Of a stretch of DNA of 10,247 nucleotides, positions 1 through 6,817 are shown in pieces. Position 1 is the stretch's first letter. Each line of letters opens with the position of its first letter. Source of the stretch: Actinomycetes bacterium (GTDB taxonomy: Bacteria; Actinomycetota; Acidimicrobiia; Acidimicrobiales; Palsa-688); assembly GCA_021815935.1 (NCBI GenBank), contig JAKAZH010000051.1:1-10247 (forward strand), read 5' to 3'. The notes under the pieces were generated by a model. That model made no database searches, was not told the origin of the DNA, and was given only the letters and a program-made list of their open reading frames with translations. The position numbers and the translations under genes were made by a program.

Positions 1-1292
1 GCAACGTCGCTATGGACGAACTCCGCTTCGCGACCGTCGGCCCATCCGAGCCTCACCCGGACCTGGTCCTCGTTCGTGACATCGTGCCAGACCCGCTTGT
101 GCCCGGTGGCGCTGACCCGTACCGGGTCGTCGCCGAGGAGCAGCAGCGTCCAGTCAAGGTAGTGGGCGCCCCAGTCGTAGATCGCCCCTCCCGAAATGGA
201 CACCTCCGAATGCCACGCACGGCAGGGGTGCTCGAAACCTCCGACGAAGGTCTCCATGTTGAAGACCGTGCCAAGACGCCCGGAGCTCACCACCGACTCG
301 ACCGCCAGAAAGTCTTGGTCCCACCGCCTGTTCTGATGGACTGTCAGCATCACGTCGTTCTGCGCAGCAAGCTCGATCAGGCTGTCGGCTTGGCGGGGGG
401 TAAAGCACATCGGTTTCTCGCAGACCACATGCTTCCCGGAGCGCAGGAACCGCTCTGCAAGCTCGGCATGCGTCGATGGCGGTGTCGCGACGACGACGAT
501 CGAAACGTCCGGGTCGCCTGCGAGATCGTCGACCCCCGAGTACGCGGCGACGCTCGGAAAGCTCTCAGTGGCGGCCTTCAAGCGTTCACCAGAGTTGTCG
601 CAGACAGCGACGAAGTCGAGCCCCTGGGTGGCGGACGCGCCGAGCCCGTGATGAAGGCCCATCCCCCCGAGAGGCCCGAAGCCGACGATACCCAGGCCGA
701 GCGTACGAGAGACCGGGTTTGGCGACCCGACGATGCGTGAGACGAACCTGGAGAGCGCAGCGCTGCGAAGCATGGACGTGGCTGTCAGGGCGCAGGTGAT
801 GATGCGCCCGGCTCCGTGGCGGCGCAGCGCCAGGACGGGCCGGTCGCAGTAGGCGACACTGATATACGCCAGAACCGTTTCATCTTCGGCGAGCTGCAAG
901 GGCCTGAACGCCCCTCCGACCGGGAACTCACCGGGCAGGCGTGCCGACCAGCGCGACGCCTCTTCGGCGACCTTGACGAACCACTCCGAGTTGGGTAGCT
1001 CGGTGTCGACTCGGCGGCCGACAAGGTCGGCCCAACCCTGTTCGGCTCCTGTCGAGGCCCCGCCGAGGGACAGCAGGGTAGCTCCGTCGGCTACCGCCCG
1101 GCCGATCTCGCCGGCGAGTCCTCCACCCGGGTCCGTCCCGTCGACGATGATCACGTCCGCGCCCGTGGTGACGCCGACCTCCCACGAGCCGACACGCAGC
1201 GAGTCTGCCTGCGGGGAGAGGCCCTTGAGTGCCTCCAGGCGTTGCGGGTCGGCGAGGTCGACGATGATGGCGGTTGAAGAGTGACTCGACAC
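1..1292 (-). CDS. ThuA-like domain fused to Gfo/Idh/MocA oxidoreductase (3'-truncated by window edge)
   Basis: Reading the minus strand from GTG at 1292 gives an uninterrupted frame of 430 codons to the window edge, so the C-terminus is missing. An in-frame TAG lies two codons upstream of the GTG, making it the first usable start. Residues from about 198 form a Gfo/Idh/MocA NAD(P)-dependent dehydrogenase: a Rossmann motif GIVGFGPLGG (201-210), VVVATPPSTHAELAERFL (267-284), the family's EKP motif (292-294) and a DWGAHYLD motif (373-380) that fits the conserved Asp/His region of the catalytic half. Residues 1-195 are a separate alpha/beta domain with VIIVDGTDPGGG and an end resembling ThuA or amidotransferase-like domains (RPVLALRRHGAGRIITCAL, 151-169). 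Substrate cannot be read from the sequence; sugars, inositols and related polyols are usual. No partner gene is visible on this side. The oxidoreductase call is firm and the ThuA call is moderate. Confidence 0.85.
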   Translation of the reverse strand, partial: MSSHSSTAIIVDLADPQRLEALKGLSPQADSLRVGSWEVGVTTGADVIIVDGTDPGGGLAGEIGRAVADGATLLSLGGASTGAEQGWADLVGRRVDTELPNSEWFVKVAEEASRWSARLPGEFPVGGAFRPLQLAEDETVLAYISVAYCDRPVLALRRHGAGRIITCALTATSMLRSAALSRFVSRIVGSPNPVSRTLGLGIVGFGPLGGMGLHHGLGASATQGLDFVAVCDNSGERLKAATESFPSVAAYSGVDDLAGDPDVSIVVVATPPSTHAELAERFLRSGKHVVCEKPMCFTPRQADSLIELAAQNDVMLTVHQNRRWDQDFLAVESVVSSGRLGTVFNMETFVGGFEHPCRAWHSEVSISGGAIYDWGAHYLDWTLLLLGDDPVRVSATGHKRVWHDVTNEDQVRVRLGWADGREAEFVHSDV

Positions 1293-1394
1293 GCCCTACA
1301 TTGTGCCCTCTAAGGCGAAGCTAACCGGAACTGTGGGGCGATTCCTTGGTCCCGACGCGGCGGTGACCACCCGACAGGTGCTCCCGATACCGCG

Positions 1395-1414
1395 CGGTCG
1401 CTGCGCCGCGACCG
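1395..1414. repeat. Perfect 7-bp inverted repeat upstream of tRNA-Lys
   Basis: CGGTCGC (1395-1401) and GCGACCG (1408-1414) are exact inverted copies separated by six bases. The element lies in the 148-bp gap between the GTG start of the minus-strand oxidoreductase and the tRNA gene, about 27 bases before the tRNA. No gene ends nearby and no T-tract follows, so it is not an obvious terminator. It could be an operator or a chance GC-rich palindrome. The rest of the gap shows no gene. Confidence 0.3.
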
Positions 1415-1423
1415 GTGACCGTC

Positions 1424-1429
1424 TAGGAT
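1424..1429 (+). promoter_or_regulatory. Possible -10 element of tRNA-Lys
   Basis: TAGGAT fits the actinobacterial -10 pattern TANNNT and ends 11 bases before the first base of the mature tRNA, a reasonable distance for a short 5' leader. I see no good -35 hexamer at 17-18 bases upstream, so this is a weak call. Confidence 0.35.
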
Positions 1430-1440
1430 CAAGTCCGGTC

Positions 1441-1513
1441 GGGCCGCTAGCTCATCCGGTAGAGCAGGGGACTTTTAATCCCAAGGTGCAGGGTTCGAGA
1501 CCCTGGCGGCCCA
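1441..1513 (+). tRNA. tRNA-Lys(UUU)
   Basis: A full cloverleaf of 73 bases folds by eye. The acceptor stem GGGCCGC (1441-1447) pairs with GCGGCCC (1506-1512), with discriminator A at 1513. The D stem is GCTC/GAGC. The anticodon loop CTTTTAA gives anticodon TTT, reading lysine AAA/AAG. The T arm is CAGGG-TTCGAGA-CCCTG (1489-1505). The 3' CCA is not encoded (ACCCC follows), so it must be added after transcription. The top pair of the anticodon stem is G-A rather than Watson-Crick; the other four pairs are intact. The gene stands alone. Confidence 0.96.
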
Positions 1514-1661
1514 CCCCGCAACCTCCCGCCGCCAACACGACCCAGTTGGGGGCCGCACCGCGAATTCATCTGATCGCCAGCTGTGCGCTACCGGAAGGAA
1601 ACTCTGCGTTCAAGTTCGTCTCCTACGGTTGGCCTGCAAAGGACATCCGAAGAAACTTCAC

Positions 1662-1668
1662 GAGGGAG
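1662..1668 (+). promoter_or_regulatory. Ribosome binding site deciding the ugpB start
   Basis: GAGGGAG is a strong purine-rich Shine-Dalgarno sequence. It lies only three bases before the ATG at 1672 but nine before the in-frame ATG at 1678, so the second ATG is the better start. The two starts differ by two residues. Confidence 0.65.
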
Positions 1669-1677
1669 TGAATGCAC

Positions 1678-3096
1678 ATGTCGAGGGCTCTTATCAATCG
1701 CAGGAAGGTCACAGGCGCCGTCGCGTCCTTAGGGCTTCTGGCAGCCGCATGCGGGAATTCTGCAGGCACGGCGAAGTCGGCGGGATCTACGACAGGTTCC
1801 TCGTCGGCTACGACCGCCGTGGCCTCCCAGGCATCTTCGAGTGGACCGGTCGATCTAAGCGTTTGGACCGCCTTCAACGGCGTACTAGGTACGGCATTCA
1901 ATCATCTGCTCGACGAGTTCAACGCATCCCAGAGCACCTACCACGTGACCGCTACATACAAAGGCTCCTACTCGCAGGTCCTCTCCGACACGATCGCAGC
2001 TTTCCGGGCTCACGCAGCTCCGGACATAACGCAGATCTTCGACGCCGGTACTGCGACCATCATGGATGCGTCAGGTACGTACGTGCCCGTCTACAAGCTG
2101 ATGGCGCAGAACAACATCCCGTTCTCCACTTCTGATTTCGTCGGTGGAGCTGCCAGCTACTACGAGACGAGCTCGGACCAGTTGGACTCTCTCCCGTTCA
2201 ACAGCTCCACCCCGGTCCTGTTCTACAACAAGACCGAACTGGCAAACGCCGGTATCACGTCGCCTCCTTCGACGTGGACACAGCTCCAGGCGGATGCGAA
2301 CATTCTGGCGTCGCACGGCCAGAAGTGTGCCCTGACCTCGTCGGGGGCGTACGTGATGTGGACCGACATGGAACAGTTCGCAGTTTGGAACGGCTACCCG
2401 TACGCGTCAAACGACAACGGCTACACGGCGACGAAAGGTGTCACTCTGCAGATCGACACGGCGCCGTTCATATCGCACCTGTCGATGCTGGGCCAGATGG
2501 CGTCGAAAGGCCAGTACGTCTGGAACGGTGTGAGCACTTCGACTGTCCCGCTGTTTACATCCGGGACCTGCGCGATGTACGAGCAGAGCTCCGCCGACCT
2601 GACCACCATACAGGCAGGCGCGAAGTTCCCCTTCGGCGTGTCTGAGCTGCCCGTTGTCGCAGGCGACAGCGCGGCGCCTCAGAACACCGTCGTTGGAGGC
2701 GCATCGTTGTGGGTCATGTCCGGTGCACCTTCGAACACGTACCCGGGTGACGCGAAGTTCCTTGCGTTCTTGAAGTCCGCTTCGTCTCAGGCCTTTTGGG
2801 CATCGAACACCGGCTATGTGCCTGTCACCAAGGCGGGGGCGACGCTTCTCAGCTCCCAGAACTTCTACGCCACGCACCCTAACGATCAGGTGGCTGTCAG
2901 CGAACTGGACAACAAGACACCGACACCCACGACTCGCGGTATCCGCCTCGGCTACCTTCCGGAGGTCCGCCAAGTCGAGGCCTCCGCTATAGCGGATATA
3001 CTTTCGGGTAAGCAGACAGCCGCGGCGGCGCTTGCCTCGGCGCAAAGCCAAGGTGACGCCATCCTCGCCCAGTTCGCCTCCCAGTACGGCGGGTAG
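1678..3096 (+). CDS. ugpB: Glycerol-3-phosphate-type ABC transporter substrate-binding lipoprotein UgpB
   Basis: This 472-residue protein captures sn-glycerol-3-phosphate or glycerophosphodiesters outside the membrane and delivers them to UgpA/UgpE. The N-terminus has arginines at 8-9, a hydrophobic run and a lipobox-like LLAAAC with the lipidated Cys at 25. Alanine, not the usual leucine, sits at -3, and the NRRK stretch could allow Tat export. A Ser/Thr/Ala-rich linker follows to about residue 57. The body closely tracks E. coli UgpB as I recall it: TYKGSYSQ, DAGTATIMDASG, PFNSSTPVLFYNK (about 172-184), GGASLWVM (about 339-346) and GIRLGYLPEVR (about 420-430). These are family-specific rather than generic family-1 binding-protein features. 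The gene heads the operon, with ugpA three bases downstream. The start at 1678 is chosen from ribosome binding site spacing. Substrate preference between glycerol-3-phosphate and glycerophosphocholine is not resolved here. Confidence 0.93.
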   Translation: MSRALINRRKVTGAVASLGLLAAACGNSAGTAKSAGSTTGSSSATTAVASQASSSGPVDLSVWTAFNGVLGTAFNHLLDEFNASQSTYHVTATYKGSYSQVLSDTIAAFRAHAAPDITQIFDAGTATIMDASGTYVPVYKLMAQNNIPFSTSDFVGGAASYYETSSDQLDSLPFNSSTPVLFYNKTELANAGITSPPSTWTQLQADANILASHGQKCALTSSGAYVMWTDMEQFAVWNGYPYASNDNGYTATKGVTLQIDTAPFISHLSMLGQMASKGQYVWNGVSTSTVPLFTSGTCAMYEQSSADLTTIQAGAKFPFGVSELPVVAGDSAAPQNTVVGGASLWVMSGAPSNTYPGDAKFLAFLKSASSQAFWASNTGYVPVTKAGATLLSSQNFYATHPNDQVAVSELDNKTPTPTTRGIRLGYLPEVRQVEASAIADILSGKQTAAAALASAQSQGDAILAQFASQYGG

Positions 3097-3099
3097 CCC

Positions 3100-4011
3100 G
3101 TGGCGCGAAGCGCAGCCAAGGGCCGTCGACGAGGAGCCGGCGCGGTGTACCCCCACCGCGTCCTGCCTTTCGCCCTTATGGTCCCGGAGCTCGCAATCGT
3201 CGGCGTGTTCTTCTTGTGGCCGTCCGGCCAGGCCGTCGTCGAGTCTGTACGGGAGTCCAACGCGTTCGGGTTGGGTTCCCGATTCTCCGGTCTCGCAAAC
3301 TTCCAGGCGGCGCTGTCAGGCGGATACCTCCAGGCCTTGGAAGTCACGGCACTCTTCACGGTTGTCACCACGGTTGTCTCGATGGCTCTGAGCCTCCTCA
3401 TCGCCGTCCAGGTCGAGCAGACCGGGAGATTCAAGAGCGTCTATCGGACGCTGTTCATCTGGAGCTACGCGGTCCCCGGTGCAGTCGCCGGAGCTATCTG
3501 GCTGTTCCTGTTCGAGCCTCGCATCGGCCCCGCCGCCCGGCTTCTCGGGGCGCTTGGGGTGAACTGGAACTTCGCGCTGTCGGGTACACAAGCGTTCATC
3601 CTCATATCTGCAATGACGATCTGGCAGCAGACGGCATACGACTTCGTCTTCTTCTCGGCAGGACTTCAAGGCATCCCGCTCGACGTCGTCGAGGCAGCGA
3701 CGGTCGACGGCGCCGGCGCTGTGAGGCGCTTCTGGAGGATCGTCTTCCCCCTGCTCGGCCCGACCACAGTCTTCGTGGTCGTCATGGACGTGCTGGCGGC
3801 GCTGTTCGGGAGCTTCGCTGTGATAGACGTTGTCAGTCAGGGTGGCCCGGGCGGCTCGACCACGACTCTCGTGTACGCGCTCTACCGAGACGGATTCCAA
3901 AACGGCGACGTAGGTCTCGCCGGAGCGGAGACCGTACTTCTGTTCGTGATTGCCGGCATCTTGCTGGCGGTGCAGTTTCGTGTCATCAATCGAAGGGTTC
4001 ACTACAGTTGA
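3100..4011 (+). CDS. ugpA: Glycerol-3-phosphate ABC transporter permease UgpA
   Basis: A 303-residue inner-membrane permease forming half of the channel with UgpE. Six hydrophobic segments are visible at about 21-48, 80-105, 116-138, 164-188, 221-246 and 276-296. The cytoplasmic EAA loop that docks the ATPase is EAATVDGAGAVRRFWRIVFP (198-217). The C-terminal part, with VIDVVSQGGPGGSTTTLVYALYRDGFQ and an ending VQFRVINRRVHYS, matches UgpA rather than a general sugar permease. The start is a GTG three bases after the ugpB stop; no strong ribosome binding site precedes it, so it is probably translated by coupling. The end overlaps ugpE by four bases. Confidence 0.93.
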   Translation: MARSAAKGRRRGAGAVYPHRVLPFALMVPELAIVGVFFLWPSGQAVVESVRESNAFGLGSRFSGLANFQAALSGGYLQALEVTALFTVVTTVVSMALSLLIAVQVEQTGRFKSVYRTLFIWSYAVPGAVAGAIWLFLFEPRIGPAARLLGALGVNWNFALSGTQAFILISAMTIWQQTAYDFVFFSAGLQGIPLDVVEAATVDGAGAVRRFWRIVFPLLGPTTVFVVVMDVLAALFGSFAVIDVVSQGGPGGSTTTLVYALYRDGFQNGDVGLAGAETVLLFVIAGILLAVQFRVINRRVHYS

Positions 4012-4934
4012 TCGAGACCGACATCGGCTGGGAGATGCTGCTGGATCCCCCGGCTTCCCGGGGTGTCCCGAGCACCGCGCGACGACGCAAACGCAGCCGT
4101 AAACGCAGTAGCGGAGGCGTCGCACGCCACTTTGGACTGATCCTGTTGGCGGCGCTGTTCGCTTTGCCGATCTATCTGTGCTTCGTCGTGGCCAGCCATC
4201 CCGCGGCGGACCTTCTCAGGGGGGTTCCTCTCTTGCCGGCCGGGCAGCTGGGCTCGAACCTCTCGACGCTGACCCGCGGGATACCCGACACGCCGAAGCT
4301 CACTTCGATGCTTGAGAATTCGGCGGTAATGGCGCTAGGGGTGACATTGCTGAAGCTCGCTCTGTCCATACCGGCCGCTTACGCCGTGTCATTCTTTCGC
4401 TTTCCGGGACGGCTTTTAATGTTCGGCCTTATCTTCGTCACGTTGATGATGCCGATCGAGGTGCGCTTCTTCCCGACCTACGCAGTCACGGCGAACCTCG
4501 GCCTGCTCGACACGCAGGCGGGTCTCATACTGCCCCTCGTCGCCTCGGCCACGGCGGTCTTCCTGCTCCGCCAGTATTTCAGGGCGTTTCCTTCGGAGCT
4601 GGCCGATGCAGCACGCCTCGACGGTGTGGGGCCGATCCGTTTCCTCGTTTCGGTGGTGCTGCCCCTCGCCCGCCCCACGCTCGCTGCTCTGGCAGTGCTC
4701 GAGTTCATCTACGGCTGGAACCAGTACCTGTGGCCGCTGCTCGTCGCTTCGAGCCTGAAAAGAGCGACAGTCGTGATGGGCGTCAAGGGTCTTATCGGCG
4801 CAGCGCAGAGCTTCGCTGTGCCTCAATGGGACCTTGTCATGGTCCTGGCGCTTGTGGCGTTGATTCCCCCTGTGGTAGTCGTCGTGGTCATGCAAAGGTG
4901 GTTCGTGCGGGGCCTGATGTCGGGAATCAACTGA
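4008..4934 (+). CDS. ugpE: Glycerol-3-phosphate ABC transporter permease UgpE
   Basis: The second permease half, 308 residues from the TTG at 4008. The EAA loop is ELADAARLDGVGPIRFLVSV (197-216). The stretch LEFIYGWNQYLWPLL and the C-terminus LIPPVVVVVVMQRWFVRGLM are close to E. coli UgpE. The first 40 residues are polar and very basic (RRRKRSRKR), longer than in E. coli, then transmembrane segments begin near residue 42. The TTG overlaps the ugpA stop as TTGA and has AAGGG ten bases upstream. The alternative is ATG at 4035, whose purine run touches the codon and is too close to be a good ribosome binding site. The frame stays open far upstream inside ugpA, but that part is not coding. ugpQ begins two bases after the stop. 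Confidence 0.92.
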   Translation: MIETDIGWEMLLDPPASRGVPSTARRRKRSRKRSSGGVARHFGLILLAALFALPIYLCFVVASHPAADLLRGVPLLPAGQLGSNLSTLTRGIPDTPKLTSMLENSAVMALGVTLLKLALSIPAAYAVSFFRFPGRLLMFGLIFVTLMMPIEVRFFPTYAVTANLGLLDTQAGLILPLVASATAVFLLRQYFRAFPSELADAARLDGVGPIRFLVSVVLPLARPTLAALAVLEFIYGWNQYLWPLLVASSLKRATVVMGVKGLIGAAQSFAVPQWDLVMVLALVALIPPVVVVVVMQRWFVRGLMSGIN

Positions 4935-4936
4935 AC

Positions 4937-5659
4937 ATGGCGACCACCCTGGTCTGGTCTCACAGAGGCAACGTCGACATCGACTATCCTCCGCGTGTCA
5001 CGAACGCAAGCGCCGTATCCGAGGGGGCGCCGGCCGAGAACTCGCTCGGAGCATTCCGACTCGCTCAAGCATTGGCGCTCGACGGTGTCGAGACCGACAC
5101 CTGGCTTAGCGTTGACGGCGAGTTCGTAGTAGTCCACGACCGCCAAGCCACGGCAGGGCTGGTGGACCGCCTCCGGCGAATCGAGGTTCCTGAGCTTCCC
5201 ACCCTCGCCGAGGTCATCTCCGCCGCCGACAGCTGCAGGGTCAACGTCGAGCTGAAAATGGCTCCCGGGGCGAGTCGCGAGCTCGCCCGAGCTACCGGCT
5301 CGGAGCTCGCGACGAAACTTCTCTCCACGGGTGCGACCGAACAGCTGGTGGTGTCGTCGTTCTCGAGGCACGCAAGCGACGGTGTGCTCGGAGCGGCCCC
5401 GTTCCTCAAAGTCGGTCACCTTTGCGAGCGCGTTCCCGACAGGGATGGGCTTCGCCGCCTCGCCGGTGCGGGATATTGGGCGATCCACGCTTGGGTCGGG
5501 TCCCTCACCGATGCATCGATCGATGCAGTCCACGAGGAAGGCCTGGCTGTGGTGGCGTGGACTGTCAATGACACGTCGGTCGCCTCCCGCCTCTCCCGGC
5601 TTGGAGCGGAGGTCCTGATAACCGACCGGCCCCTCGCCGTGGCGCAGGCCTGCGCCTGA
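4937..5659 (+). CDS. ugpQ: Cytoplasmic glycerophosphodiester phosphodiesterase UgpQ
   Basis: A 240-residue GDPD-family enzyme that hydrolyses glycerophosphodiesters to glycerol-3-phosphate plus an alcohol. No signal peptide is present, so it should act on substrates imported by the transporter, as E. coli UgpQ does. The GDPD signature is in place: HRG (9-11), EN (34-35), ETD (52-54) with metal-ligand Glu and Asp, catalytic VHD (His67), VELK (104-107) and AWTVND near the end. Two deviations stand out: about 22 residues lie between HRG and ENS, where many relatives have roughly 7, and the usual Pro before Glu-Asn is Ala33. The ATG at 4937 follows the ugpE stop by two bases. The frame extends further upstream inside ugpE, but the HRG position argues against that. 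Confidence 0.9.
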   Translation: MATTLVWSHRGNVDIDYPPRVTNASAVSEGAPAENSLGAFRLAQALALDGVETDTWLSVDGEFVVVHDRQATAGLVDRLRRIEVPELPTLAEVISAADSCRVNVELKMAPGASRELARATGSELATKLLSTGATEQLVVSSFSRHASDGVLGAAPFLKVGHLCERVPDRDGLRRLAGAGYWAIHAWVGSLTDASIDAVHEEGLAVVAWTVNDTSVASRLSRLGAEVLITDRPLAVAQACA

Positions 5660-5675
5660 TCCATCCCCGGTCTTC

Positions 5676-5681
5676 TATCCT
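5676..5681 (+). promoter_or_regulatory. -10 element of a probable leaderless promoter (zinc-finger gene)
   Basis: TATCCT fits TANNNT and ends six bases before the ATG at 5688. That spacing places transcription initiation on the A of the start codon, the usual arrangement of leaderless actinobacterial mRNAs. No Shine-Dalgarno sequence is present. It gives this gene a promoter separate from the ugp operon, only 28 bases after ugpQ. Confidence 0.55.
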
Positions 5682-5687
5682 TTACCT

Positions 5688-5900
5688 ATGTCGACCAACC
5701 CGTCCGGAGTGCCGGGGCTGAACGTCCGTGAGGAGTCCGCCCTGCTCGATGCGGTGACGCGCGACCTTGACGGGGTAGAGGCGGCCCTCGAGCGCTTGGA
5801 CGCCGGCTCTTATGGGCGCTGCGGGTCCTGCGGCGCCGTGATCGAACCACGAGACCTGCAGAACGACCCGCTGGTCGATCTCTGTAGCGCTCACCGCTGA
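5688..5900 (+). CDS. Small DksA/TraR-type zinc-finger protein
   Basis: A 70-residue protein with an N-terminal helical stretch (about 12-40, rich in Glu, Leu and Ala) and a C-terminal zinc finger: YGRCGSCG (Cys45, Cys48), the family-like run VIEPRDLQNDP, then LCSAH (Cys66, His69). Members of the DksA/TraR family bind the RNA polymerase secondary channel and alter initiation; this short form lacks room for the long DksA coiled coil. The usual fourth cysteine is a histidine, giving a Cys3His set that should still bind zinc. Role and targets are not deducible from the neighbours, which face the same way but look separately promoted. Confidence 0.82.
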   Translation: MSTNPSGVPGLNVREESALLDAVTRDLDGVEAALERLDAGSYGRCGSCGAVIEPRDLQNDPLVDLCSAHR

Positions 5901-5946
5901 CCGAGCGAAACGCCGCAGACCACGCGCCGGGGCTCAGGCGCGGGCG

Positions 5947-5963
5947 AACCGCCGCTGGCGGTT
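5947..5963. promoter_or_regulatory. Perfect palindrome in the larE promoter (operator or terminator)
   Basis: AACCGCC (5947-5953), spacer GCT and GGCGGTT (5957-5963) form a perfect 7-bp inverted repeat. Its right edge touches the -10 hexamer of larE, so it fills the space between the expected -35 and -10. It could be an operator for a regulator. It could also be a stem-loop terminator for the zinc-finger gene ending at 5900, although only AAACTTT, not a T-tract, follows. Confidence 0.5.
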
Positions 5964-5968
5964 AAACT
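5963..5968 (+). promoter_or_regulatory. -10 element of a probable leaderless larE promoter
   Basis: TAAACT fits TANNNT and is followed by exactly six bases before GTG at 5975, the same spacing as at the zinc-finger gene. It favours GTG 5975 over TTG 5969 as the larE start. No recognisable -35 hexamer lies 17 bases upstream; the palindrome occupies that spacer. Confidence 0.55.
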
Positions 5969-5974
5969 TTGCCA

Positions 5975-6817
5975 GTGACGACGGATCTGCGCAGCTCGGA
6001 TCACCTGCAGTCCCTCGACGGGCTGAGGACGGAACTGGCCCGGCTCGAGAACGTCGTCGTAGCTTTCAGCGGCGGCGTCGACTCGGCCCTGCTCGCATGG
6101 GTGGCCAACGACACGTTAGGCGCAGACAGCGTCGTCTTGGCGACTGCGGTGTCGGCGTCGCTTGCGCCGGCGGAGCTCGAAGCGTGCCGGGTGTTCGCGG
6201 GAAAATGGGACCTCAACTGGCTGCAGCTCAGAACCGACGAGACGTCCCGCCCGGAGTACGTTGCGAACGGATCGGACCGCTGCTACCACTGTAAAAGTGC
6301 CCTGATGGACAGGCTCGAGCCGTTGGCGACGAGTCGTGGCGCGGTCGTAGCGCTCGGAGTCAACGTCGACGACCTGTCGGAGCACCGCCCCGGCCAAGTA
6401 GCAGCCCGAGAACGCGGAGCGGTCTTTCCTATGGTCACAGCGGGCATGACCAAGCAGGCGGTTCGCGAGGCGGCACGCGAGCTCGGTCTCGACGTTTGGG
6501 ACAAGCCTGCCGCTGCATGCCTGGCGTCACGCGTCCCTTACGGAACCCCGGTCACACTAGGCGTTCTCGGACGGGTCGCAGAGGCGGAGGCGGCCCTCGC
6601 AGCACTCGGCTTTAGGGAGCTACGTGTTCGCCACTACGGCGACGCCGCCAGGGTCGAAGTTCCGGTGGATGTGCTCGATCGTGTCGTGGCGCTTCGGGTT
6701 GACGTCGTGAACGCGTTAAGGCAGGTCGGGTACCGGTATGTGACACTCGACTTGGAGGGGCTTCGCTCAGGAAACCTCAACGAAGGCCTGCTCAACGGAG
6801 GGCTGTTATCAAGATGA
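5975..6817 (+). CDS. larE: LarE-type ATP-dependent sulfur transferase with three cluster-type cysteines
   Basis: A 280-residue cytoplasmic PP-loop enzyme. In the known pathway LarE adenylates pyridinium dicarboxylate mononucleotide and inserts sulfur to make the nickel-pincer cofactor, with LarB and LarC. Visible are the PP-loop SGGVDS (32-37), DRCYHCKSAL with Cys103 and Cys106, LGVNVDDLSEHRPGQ (127-141), and DKPAAACLASR with Cys182. Cys182 corresponds to the sacrificial cysteine of the Lactobacillus enzyme. Having the CxxC as well matches LarE forms reported to hold a [4Fe-4S] cluster that passes on sulfur without being consumed; that assignment is from memory. No larB, larC or lactate racemase gene is in the window, so the target may differ from the classical one. 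The GTG at 5975 is chosen from promoter spacing. The stop overlaps the NIL gene as ATGA. Confidence 0.88.
   Translation: MTTDLRSSDHLQSLDGLRTELARLENVVVAFSGGVDSALLAWVANDTLGADSVVLATAVSASLAPAELEACRVFAGKWDLNWLQLRTDETSRPEYVANGSDRCYHCKSALMDRLEPLATSRGAVVALGVNVDDLSEHRPGQVAARERGAVFPMVTAGMTKQAVREAARELGLDVWDKPAAACLASRVPYGTPVTLGVLGRVAEAEAALAALGFRELRVRHYGDAARVEVPVDVLDRVVALRVDVVNALRQVGYRYVTLDLEGLRSGNLNEGLLNGGLLSR

Noticed and set aside
12..740. Long plus-strand ORF of 242 codons
   Set aside because: It lies antisense to the oxidoreductase, whose minus-strand frame shows Rossmann, EKP and DxGxH motifs. The plus frame is Arg/Asp-rich with no recognisable domain.
1303..1671. Plus-strand ORF of 122 codons across the tRNA
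   Set aside because: It reads straight through the tRNA-Lys and the promoter region of ugpB, and its protein has no coherent domain.
2407..3156. Minus-strand ORF of 249 codons, plus similar long antisense ORFs at 3316-4125, 4416-4895 and 4823-5533
   Set aside because: These are shadows of the ugp genes in GC-rich DNA; the plus-strand frames match known Ugp proteins throughout.
3216..4007. N-terminal extension of the ugpE frame
   Set aside because: The frame is open by chance inside ugpA. The extension is Arg-rich with no membrane segments, and the product would be far longer than UgpE.
4730..4936. N-terminal extension of the ugpQ frame
   Set aside because: It overlaps the ugpE coding end, and the GDPD motif HRG fits a start at 4937.
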